Assembly (NCBI GenBank): GCA_900554095.1
Contig: USGC01000018.1
Coordinates: 1 to 17,627 of the forward strand
DNA: 17,627 bases
From: an uncultured bacterium
GTDB taxonomy: Bacteria; Cyanobacteriota; Vampirovibrionia; Gastranaerophilales; Gastranaerophilaceae
Reading direction: 5' to 3'
Position 1 is the first letter of the stretch. Each line of letters opens with the position of its first letter. Below the pieces are notes generated by a model, which was not told the origin of the DNA, did not search any database, and saw nothing but the letters and a program-made list of their open reading frames with translations. The translations under genes were made by a program, and so were the position numbers. Positions 1-5,225 of this stretch are shown piece by piece.

Positions 1-891
1 ACGATTAGAAACGCTGCTGCATTCGGGTTCTGCATGGATTGAAACGTTTGTATTGCCGAGTTTTGACTGAATATCGGCTTCAATTCTGTCGCAAAGTTCG
101 TGGCAGTCATAAAGGCTCATATGTCCCGGACAGCAAATCGTAAATTCAACATTTTTTAATGCGCCGCTCTTGCGTGATTTTAAACCGTTCCAGCCGACAA
201 TACCACAGCTTTTGTATTGGTCAAGAATATCCTCAATCGCCTTTATGTCAGAAGCCGGAAGTGCTCCGTCTAAAAGGTTATTTAACGTTTCTTTTGATAT
301 TGAAAATCCTGCCTTTAAAATTACCGCCGCAACGATCATTGCGATTACAGGGTCGAGGATAGGAAGATTTGTAATCTTTATCAGCACAAGCCCCGCCAAA
401 ACCCCTGCTGATGAATACACGTCAGTGCGTAAGTGTTCAGCGTCGGCGTAAAGCGAAATGGAATTGCTTTCTTTGGCGACCTTAAAAAGAAAACTGCTTA
501 CAAGAATATTTGCTATAACTGCGATTGTCATAACAATTATGCCAAGCCCGGTGTCAAAGCCTTCACTGAGGCCAAATAGAAGTTTTTTAATTGATTCAAA
601 TATTATGAAAAATCCGGCAAAGATTATTAATCCGCCTTCTATAAACCCTGACATGTCTTCGTAGCGGCCGTGGCCGAAAGGATGGTCTTTGTCTGCGGGT
701 TCGGAGGATTTGATTACGGCAAAGAACGTCAACACGCTTGCAAGGCAGTCGCTCAATGAGTGAATAGCCTCTGAAATTATACTTATGCTGCCGGAAATGG
801 CGCCGGCTATAAGCTTAAAAATAATTATTGCACAGTTTGAGGTTATCGAAAGCCCCGCTGCAAATTTTTTCTTTGCTGTTAAATCCATCAT
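1..891 (-). CDS. Cation diffusion facilitator (CDF) family metal transporter, 3' end beyond window
   Basis: Inner-membrane exporter of divalent metal ions (Zn, Co, Fe or Mn; the substrate cannot be told from sequence) by proton antiport. My minus-strand translation stays open for 297 codons to the window edge. It shows the CDF hallmarks: the TM2 motif SEAIHSLSD, the loop motif HPFGHGRYE, and the TM5 motif HLRTDVYSS, whose His/Asp residues belong to the metal site. Hydrophobic segments alternate with short loops through the first 200 residues. A soluble C-terminal domain follows, with a CPGH motif. The start is one of two adjacent ATGs (891 or 888). A TATAAT lies six bases upstream and there is no Shine-Dalgarno, so translation is probably leaderless. 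The C-terminus is missing because the gene runs off the window. Family assignment is secure. Confidence 0.93.
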   Translation of the reverse strand, partial: MMDLTAKKKFAAGLSITSNCAIIIFKLIAGAISGSISIISEAIHSLSDCLASVLTFFAVIKSSEPADKDHPFGHGRYEDMSGFIEGGLIIFAGFFIIFESIKKLLFGLSEGFDTGLGIIVMTIAVIANILVSSFLFKVAKESNSISLYADAEHLRTDVYSSAGVLAGLVLIKITNLPILDPVIAMIVAAVILKAGFSISKETLNNLLDGALPASDIKAIEDILDQYKSCGIVGWNGLKSRKSGALKNVEFTICCPGHMSLYDCHELCDRIEADIQSKLGNTNVSIHAEPECSSVSNR

Positions 892-897
892 TTCTCT

Positions 898-926
898 ATT
901 ATAGCAAGAATTTTGGAACGTGTAAA
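898..926 (-). promoter_or_regulatory. Promoter of the CDF transporter gene, leaderless geometry
   Basis: On the minus strand TTTACA (926-921) and TATAAT (903-898) are separated by exactly 17 bp. Only six bases (AGAGAA) lie between the -10 box and the first ATG at 891. The expected transcription start therefore falls on or next to the start codon. Confidence 0.75.
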
Positions 927-945
927 GACGTTAAGACGCGGCCTG

Positions 946-1193
946 CCCCAGCGGCATTGCTCAGCCTTGGACTTTAACTCCTAATCCATAAAAAAACGCC
1001 CGCGACGAAAATCATTTCAAAGTACAGGAGCACACTACGTGTGCCGTAGGGTATTGCACTTCTTTACGGAAATCGTGAGAAGACGTTTCCCCACCCCAGC
1101 GGCATTGCTCAGTTCTGGACTTTAATTCCTAATTCTATAAAAAGCGCTCATCACCAAAATAGCCCCAGAGTATAAGAGCACACTTCGTGTGCT
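946..1193. repeat. Two-copy imperfect direct repeat, 148-bp period
   Basis: The CDF-ispF intergenic stretch holds two diverged copies of one unit, at 946-1044 and 1094-1192. Each begins with CCCCAGCGGCATTGCTCAG and continues with an AT-rich part containing GGACTTTAA and CCTAAT. Each ends with a small hairpin, GCACAC/GTGTGC (1030-1044 with loop TAC, 1178-1192 with loop TTC). Landmarks at both ends are 148 bp apart, so the whole unit was duplicated. No ORF is evident. The second copy runs into the ispF promoter. It may be a dispersed intergenic element; other copies would have to be sought in the genome. Confidence 0.75.
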
Positions 1194-1196
1194 TGT

Positions 1197-1204
1197 GGTA
1201 TAAT
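1197..1204 (+). promoter_or_regulatory. Extended -10 promoter of ispF
   Basis: TGGTATAAT is an extended -10 element (TATAAT at 1199-1204; the TG begins one base before the given start). No good -35 is seen. Six bases separate it from the ATG at 1211, and no Shine-Dalgarno is present. This is the same leaderless geometry as the CDF gene. Confidence 0.65.
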
Positions 1205-1210
1205 TTGGGT

Positions 1211-1693
1211 ATGTATAGAATTGGTTTAGGATACGATATTCATACCCTTTGCGTCGGACGGGACTTAATCATCGGCGGGGTTAAGATTACTCATGAAAAA
1301 GGCTTGCTGGGACATTCGGACGCGGACGTGCTTGTTCATGCGATTATCGACGGCATGCTTGGGGCCTTGTGCCTCAGCGATATTGGAACGCTTTTCCCTG
1401 ACACTGACAAGCAATACAAAGATGCAGAAAGTATTTTACTGTTGAAACGCGTTTACGAAAAAATTCAAAAAGAGGGTTACGAAATCGTAAATATCGACAG
1501 CAACATCATTGCGCAAGAACCCAAAATGATGCCGTATATTCCGAAAATGCGCGAAATTTTGTCTGATGTTTTGAAGACTTCGCAAAATCAGGTTTCAATC
1601 AAGGCCAAGACAAACGAAAAAATGGATGCAGTCGGCCAAAAACTCGCAATAGAAGCCCATGCGGTTGTTTTGTTAAAAAGAATTGGCGGGTAA
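1211..1693 (+). CDS. ispF: 2-C-methyl-D-erythritol 2,4-cyclodiphosphate synthase
   Basis: Cytosolic enzyme of the MEP (non-mevalonate) isoprenoid pathway. It cyclises CDP-methylerythritol 2-phosphate to ME-cyclodiphosphate with release of CMP, as a homotrimer with a divalent metal at each active site. At 160 residues it has the usual family length. The N-terminus MYRIGLGYDIH supplies metal ligands D9 and H11, and LLGHSDADVLVHA supplies H43 and the conserved HSDAD loop. The DIGTLFPDTD segment and the C-terminal KTNEKMDAVG motif are intact. An upstream in-frame GTG at 1187 is open but would put translation inside the repeat hairpin and ahead of the promoter, so I chose the ATG at 1211. The stop codon abuts the stop of the convergent HAD gene. 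It is a stand-alone IspF, not fused to IspD. Confidence 0.97.
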   Translation: MYRIGLGYDIHTLCVGRDLIIGGVKITHEKGLLGHSDADVLVHAIIDGMLGALCLSDIGTLFPDTDKQYKDAESILLLKRVYEKIQKEGYEIVNIDSNIIAQEPKMMPYIPKMREILSDVLKTSQNQVSIKAKTNEKMDAVGQKLAIEAHAVVLLKRIGG

Positions 1694-2488
1694 TTATATG
1701 CAGTATTTTTCAATGGCTTTAACCCAGCCATCGTTGTCGACGGTGTCTGTAATAAAGTTTGCGCATTTTTTCAAATCTTCAGTCGCATTTCCCATTGCCA
1801 CTGCAATTCCGCCGGATTTCAAAAGCTCAATATCGTTATCCTGATCGCCGATTGCAAGAACTTCATCTTTAGAAATTCCGTACTGTTTGCACAAAAAATC
1901 TACGGCAAGGCCTTTTGTCGCCTGCTTATCAGCGATTTCGCAGAAATACGGTGTTGATTTTACAATGTAAAGTTCAGGGTATTCTTTGCGGAGGTATTTA
2001 ACCCATTTTGTTACAGTGTCAGCGTCGCCGTATTTGATTGCAAGAATTTTGTTGACATTTTTAATCTCCAAATCGTCGAATTTGCACACCTTATAGTCGA
2101 TGAATCTTGCGTCTGTATATTGTCTGACGGTTTCGTTGTCGTTTTCGACGTAGAGAACGTCATCCATATAAAGATTTATGTGAACGTTGTTGTCTTTAGC
2201 CCACTTTATAATTTGGCAGGCTGTTTCAGGTGAAAGGTCTTTTTGATAAAGAGTTTTGCCAGTATTGTCCTTGACCAACGCGCCTTGGTAAGATACAATC
2301 GGCGTGTTAAGACCGAGTTCCTCTGAAACACCAAGCGCGGCCCTGTGCATGCGTCCTGTTACAAGTACGACTTTAATATTTCTTTCGCACATTTTTTTAA
2401 TGCATTTTTTAACCTCAGGTGAAAACTGATAATCCCACTTGAGAATAGTTCCGTCAATATCAGTGGCTATCATTTTAATCTTATTCAA
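1694..2488 (-). CDS. Cof-type HAD-superfamily phosphatase
   Basis: Cytosolic HAD hydrolase of the Cof/YwtE type (cap class IIB), which usually dephosphorylates sugar phosphates, FMN or similar small metabolites; the substrate cannot be deduced. All four HAD motifs are present: motif I DIDGT near the N-terminus (nucleophile and acid Asp), motif II VLVTGR, motif III Lys in KQATKGLAVDFL, and motif IV GDQDNDIELL. Length is 264 residues, normal for the family. Start choice: a TTG at 2488 lies about five bases after AGGGGGTG, a good Shine-Dalgarno inside the upstream NUDIX gene, and gives an N-terminus MNKIKMIATDIDGT. The first ATG, at 2473, lacks a ribosome site. The gene overlaps the end of the NUDIX gene by 8 bp, implying translational coupling. 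Confidence 0.9.
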   Translation of the reverse strand: MNKIKMIATDIDGTILKWDYQFSPEVKKCIKKMCERNIKVVLVTGRMHRAALGVSEELGLNTPIVSYQGALVKDNTGKTLYQKDLSPETACQIIKWAKDNNVHINLYMDDVLYVENDNETVRQYTDARFIDYKVCKFDDLEIKNVNKILAIKYGDADTVTKWVKYLRKEYPELYIVKSTPYFCEIADKQATKGLAVDFLCKQYGISKDEVLAIGDQDNDIELLKSGGIAVAMGNATEDLKKCANFITDTVDNDGWVKAIEKYCI

Positions 2489-3020
2489 AGCAGCACCCCC
2501 TGGCAAGTGCACAAATTGTTTTTGCGTCATTAATTTCACCGATTTTAATTTTTGTAATAATGTCTTTTAAATAAAATTCGCAATCTTGCAGAATTTCATT
2601 TTCGTCGGGGCATTCACCGACGAATTCAAGATCTGAGGCTTTGTAGAGGTAAAGTTTTTCGTCGCTGTAGCCGGGAGATGTATAAATAAATCCGAGAGAC
2701 TGCCAATTTTTAGCAACACAGCCTGATTCTTCTCTTAACTCTCTTTTAGCGGCTTCAAGGGGGTCTTCACCGGGTTCAAGCTTGCCTGCCGGAAGCTCAA
2801 GGAGTGCTTTAGCCGCCGGATATCTGTATTGTTTAACCATCAGCACTTTGCATTCTTCACATTCGTCTCGAAGTGCAAGGATAACAACTCCTCCTGAATG
2901 CTTAACAACTTCGCGGATTGAAGTTTGACCGTTTGAAAGCTCGACATCGTCTTTTAAAACTTTTATGATTTTACCGTCGTAAACCGTTTTGCTGTCTAAT
3001 GTTTTTTCGATGAATTCCAT
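2481..3020 (-). CDS. NUDIX hydrolase, ADP-ribose pyrophosphatase type
   Basis: Soluble hydrolase that probably cleaves ADP-ribose or related nucleoside diphosphate sugars to AMP and a sugar phosphate. The 179-residue protein has a complete Nudix box, GX5EX7REUXEEXGU, starting at GKLEPGE and ending at RELREESGC. The motif YTSPGYSDE shortly after it carries the proline typical of the ADP-ribose pyrophosphatase subgroup. The N-terminal part (TVYDGKIIKVLKDDVELSNG) matches the dimerisation domain of that subgroup. The start at 3020 is supported by AGAGGG about five bases upstream; a longer reading to 3119 has no ribosome site and an AT-rich, unconserved N-terminus. It is the first gene of a two-gene unit with the HAD phosphatase. 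A salvage or clean-up role for nucleotide metabolites is an inference. Confidence 0.92.
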   Translation of the reverse strand: MEFIEKTLDSKTVYDGKIIKVLKDDVELSNGQTSIREVVKHSGGVVILALRDECEECKVLMVKQYRYPAAKALLELPAGKLEPGEDPLEAAKRELREESGCVAKNWQSLGFIYTSPGYSDEKLYLYKASDLEFVGECPDENEILQDCEFYLKDIITKIKIGEINDAKTICALARGCCFE

Positions 3021-3039
3021 ATAACCCTCTTTTTTATCA

Positions 3040-3067
3040 ATAATAACATGAAAACCCGCAAAGTAAA
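3040..3067 (-). promoter_or_regulatory. Probable promoter of the NUDIX-HAD pair
   Basis: On the minus strand an extended -10 (TGTTATTAT, hexamer at 3045-3040) follows TTTACT (3067-3062) with a 16-bp spacer. The leader would be short and include the AGAGGG ribosome site of the NUDIX gene. Transcripts from the stronger promoter at 3346-3319 could also reach this pair. Confidence 0.5.
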
Positions 3068-3081
3068 TTTTATTAACAAAT

Positions 3082-3110
3082 TTGATTATTAATAATAATT
3101 CCGTTATTAT
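3082..3110 (+). promoter_or_regulatory. Promoter for the 24-codon hydrophobic ORF
   Basis: TTGATT (3082-3087) and TATTAT (3105-3110) are separated by 17 bp, predicting a start near 3117 and a leader of about 70 nt before the small ORF at 3188. No other plus-strand gene lies downstream, so the promoter would serve only this small locus. Confidence 0.5.
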
Positions 3111-3133
3111 AAATTTCAAGGGTAAGTTCCAAA

Positions 3134-3181
3134 ACCTCCTCTGGCACAGATAATGTACGAAGACAAAGGCAGAAAGGAGGT
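3134..3181 (+). promoter_or_regulatory. Leader hairpin that would sequester the Shine-Dalgarno of the small ORF
   Basis: ACCTCCT (3134-3140) is perfectly complementary to AGGAGGT (3175-3181), the unusually strong ribosome site of the ORF at 3188. CTG/CAG next to it can extend the pairing past a two-base bulge. Such an anti-Shine-Dalgarno is typical of translationally silenced toxin messages. Confidence 0.6.
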
Positions 3182-3187
3182 GAAGAT

Positions 3188-3262
3188 ATGAACAGAAAGA
3201 TAATTAAAAGCGCTCTAGTGGTGCTAGATGCGCTTTTAAAAATAATTATCATTTGTTTATAG
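3188..3262 (+). CDS. 24-residue hydrophobic peptide, candidate type I toxin
   Basis: ATG at 3188 follows AAAGGAGGTGA, one of the best ribosome sites in the window, and opens a 24-codon ORF ending at TAG 3260-3262. The peptide begins MNRKIIKSALVV, continues LDALLKIIIICL, and is one basic-ended hydrophobic helix. The AL..LDA.LK pattern recalls the membrane toxin TisB of E. coli; that comparison is from memory and the peptide is short. Most of the coding sequence folds on itself: GATAAT, TAAAAGCGC and TCTAG at 3199-3218 pair with CTAGA, GCGCTTTTA and ATTATC at 3224-3250 (20 bp in all). The promoter, sequestered ribosome site and opposing promoter at 3346-3319 fit a type I toxin-antitoxin gene. 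Alternatives are a structured RNA element or a chance ORF. Confidence 0.5.
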   Translation: MNRKIIKSALVVLDALLKIIIICL

Positions 3263-3310
3263 GGAACGAAGAACGGGTTGGATGTAAACGGCATTCCAAT
3301 CCGTTTCCCT
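3261..3310. terminator. Long imperfect hairpin after the small ORF
   Basis: AGGGAA (3261-3266) pairs with TTCCCT at the far end (3305-3310). After a small bulge, AACGGGTTGGA pairs with TCCAATCCGTT (11 bp with one G-U). It begins inside the stop codon of the 24-codon ORF. No U-run follows at once on the plus strand, so a stabilising 3' structure is as likely as a terminator. On the minus strand it would be the 5' stem-loop of the RNA started by the promoter at 3346-3319. Confidence 0.5.
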
Positions 3311-3318
3311 ATATATTC

Positions 3319-3346
3319 ATTATAACTCTTTTTTCTATTTTGTCAA
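3319..3346 (-). promoter_or_regulatory. Near-consensus minus-strand promoter facing the small ORF
   Basis: TTGACA (3346-3341) and TATAAT (3324-3319) with a 16-bp spacer form one of the strongest promoters here. It starts immediately after the stop of the HEAT-like gene and would initiate near 3312. Its RNA is antisense to the whole small ORF, and could either end in the 3199-3250 hairpin region or run on as a long leader of the NUDIX gene. Confidence 0.65.
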
Positions 3347-3349
3347 TCT

Positions 3350-4522
3350 TTAGAGTGCGCGGATTATTGACTTGATGTTTTCGTCTGTAATCTTTATCAG
3401 CGCAATTGTTTTAGCTGTGTCGTCCAAGCTGTTCAGAGATTTTAATACTTCAGCCGTTTTTAAAATGATTGTTTGGTTGTTGCATTTTAGAAGTTCGCGT
3501 ATTGCAATTACATCGTCTGCAAATTCCAGTGCTGTATATACAAAAGGGCTGTTTTCATTAAGCTCTGCATTAACAAACTTCTTTAATTCTTTTTTATTCA
3601 CATTATGCAAAAGTTTTTTGATATCACAAACTTCTTTTTTAGTGTCTTTTTCCTCATCAAAAAGGTATTCGTCGTTTTCTGTAAGAGTATCAAACTTTTC
3701 AATCGCATTCAGAAGGACAACAGCGCTTTTGCTGTCGTCAAAATTTGTGATAATTTTTTCAAAAACCTCGTAAATCTCATAATCAAAAACTGATGAAATC
3801 GGCAAAATTTCACCAATTCCGTTTATTATGTTGTTGAGAATTAAGAGCCCGTCGGTATAATTATTTTCTAATATAGTGAAAATACTTGTTAAATAAGGGA
3901 TTTCGCCGGCAATGTTCTCTGCTGCTGCGGAATTTTTCATAGCATCAATTATTGAAGGCAAAGCTTTTTCATCCCCGTATGAGACAAGAAATTTCACAGC
4001 CGACAACTTCTCAAATTCATCATCGGAATTTAGCCTTTCAATAGCATTATTAAATGAAACTTCGTCTTTCATAGCACCGAGCGCCGCTGCGCAATTTGAA
4101 TTCAAAAATTCGTCTTCTGTTTTGGAGTTTTTCCTCAAAAGCTCGATGGCCAAAGGGTCTTGAATATATGTAAAAAATTTTGCGCAGTAAGTTTTTTCAT
4201 CATTTGAACCGGATTCAAAAATTTCAAGCATTCTGTCAGTCAAATCCTCATCCGCGTATTTAACAAGCGTTGAAATTATGACTTCCTCATAAGACGGCGA
4301 ATAGATTTTTAAAAACGAAAGTATGTTTTTGTAATTGGTTTCGTCAATTGCGTTTGCAATCCTTTCACAAACATTTTGCTTGACAAAATCAAAAAGGAAA
4401 TCGTCTTTTGCAACGAGTGCCTTAAACATTTCAACGTCAGCCGTATTCACAAGATGGCAGGCCGCGGCCTCAAAATCCTGTTTATTTTTGCCCGTAAGTT
4501 TTTTTATTAAATCTTCAACCAT
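3350..4522 (-). CDS. HEAT-repeat-like alpha-helical protein of unknown function
   Basis: A 390-residue acidic protein with no signal peptide or membrane segment. It is built of consecutive amphipathic helix pairs resembling HEAT repeats. The clearest are EFLNSNCAAALGAMKDEVSF, then the segment beginning FEKLSAVKFLVSYGDEKALP, and near the C-terminus FVYTALEFADDVIAIRELL and IILKTAEVLKSL. Proteins of this kind serve as binding scaffolds; no catalytic motif is visible and I do not assign a function. The ATG at 4522 lies 18 bp after the stop of the SLOG-domain gene, so both genes are likely co-transcribed from the promoter near 5190. Its ribosome site is weak (GGCGG), consistent with coupling to the gene before it. 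The downstream minus-strand promoter starts within a few bases of its stop codon. Confidence 0.75.
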   Translation of the reverse strand: MVEDLIKKLTGKNKQDFEAAACHLVNTADVEMFKALVAKDDFLFDFVKQNVCERIANAIDETNYKNILSFLKIYSPSYEEVIISTLVKYADEDLTDRMLEIFESGSNDEKTYCAKFFTYIQDPLAIELLRKNSKTEDEFLNSNCAAALGAMKDEVSFNNAIERLNSDDEFEKLSAVKFLVSYGDEKALPSIIDAMKNSAAAENIAGEIPYLTSIFTILENNYTDGLLILNNIINGIGEILPISSVFDYEIYEVFEKIITNFDDSKSAVVLLNAIEKFDTLTENDEYLFDEEKDTKKEVCDIKKLLHNVNKKELKKFVNAELNENSPFVYTALEFADDVIAIRELLKCNNQTIILKTAEVLKSLNSLDDTAKTIALIKITDENIKSIIRAL

Positions 4523-4540
4523 TTTTCCGCCTGCAAAATG

Positions 4541-5134
4541 CTAGTCAAGATAGAACACAGTAATAACTTTGTGTCCTTCTTCAGCGTATTGAACCGCATT
4601 GTGTAGAGTTTTGCTTGTATGAGAAAGGAAGCAGATTAACTGGTTGCAATCGTCGATAATTTCACGGTTGCAGACACGAGAAGCGTCAGCAAGCGTCATC
4701 ATAGCGCGATCAGCGTGTTCAACGATATTCGGAACACCGATTAACTGATCTTGAACGTCGCTGGGCTGCTGGCCGATGGTTTGCGGCAAGATAACCTTTA
4801 ATTTATCGGGATTAGCCTTCATAGCGCCTCTGATTGCGGCTGCATTTGTACCTGAAGAACCGCCGGATGTAATGATAGTGTTGCCCTGTCTAACAAGCGC
4901 TGTTGCAAGTGTTTCAATCATCTGCTGGTGTGTAATCGGTAAATTGCGGCTGCCGATAATCGCAATTTTTTTAGCAGACTGTCTAATTGTCGCAAGTTCC
5001 TGGGCTAATTCGTCAACTGTATGCGGTGAATCCGCGCTTACACTGTCCATATCATCCAACGGAACCATAATTGACGGCTGTTCATTATTTTTGTTTTCAT
5101 CAGAACTCATTACAATATTTTCTTTGTCTGCCAT
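4541..5134 (-). CDS. SLOG/DprA-like Rossmann-fold protein, cyanobacterial conserved type
   Basis: A 197-residue protein. Residues 1-40 are acidic and probably disordered. From about residue 55 a Rossmann-like nucleotide-binding domain of the SLOG superfamily (DprA, lysine-decarboxylase-like/LOG) follows: KIAIIGSRNLPITHQQ, then TIITSGGSSGTNAAAIRGA, which resembles the phosphate-binding loop, then KLKVILPQ, and finally CNREIIDDCNQLICF and EEGHKVITVFYLD. Cyanobacteria encode a protein of this length, often named DNA recombination-mediator protein A, with the same order of motifs; this is recalled, not searched. The extra domains of true DprA are absent, so a role in DNA uptake should not be assumed; nucleotide or cytokinin-like ligand binding is equally possible. 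It is the first gene of a unit with the HEAT-like gene. TAGGA upstream of the ATG serves as ribosome site. Confidence 0.8.
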   Translation of the reverse strand: MADKENIVMSSDENKNNEQPSIMVPLDDMDSVSADSPHTVDELAQELATIRQSAKKIAIIGSRNLPITHQQMIETLATALVRQGNTIITSGGSSGTNAAAIRGAMKANPDKLKVILPQTIGQQPSDVQDQLIGVPNIVEHADRAMMTLADASRVCNREIIDDCNQLICFLSHTSKTLHNAVQYAEEGHKVITVFYLD

Positions 5135-5188
5135 TTTTCCTACTTTCTTCTAATAAAATTGCAATAAATATTTTTTTCAAGTATGCTG

Positions 5189-5196
5189 ATTATAAC
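5189..5196. promoter_or_regulatory. Face-to-face -10 elements between the SLOG gene and uvrD
   Basis: On the minus strand TGTTATAAT (hexamer 5194-5189) is an extended -10 for the SLOG-HEAT unit. On the plus strand TATAAC (5191-5196) is a possible -10 for the helicase gene. The hexamers overlap, so the two divergent promoters would compete for polymerase. Neither has a convincing -35 box. Confidence 0.45.
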
Positions 5197-5225
5197 ACAA
5201 AAAAATAATTTTGGGAATAGGCAAC

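Noticed and set aside
3073..3294. 73-codon minus-strand ORF opposite the candidate toxin
   Set aside because: It crosses three hairpins, has an odd composition and no ribosome site; the structures and the plus-strand ORF with its strong Shine-Dalgarno explain the region better.
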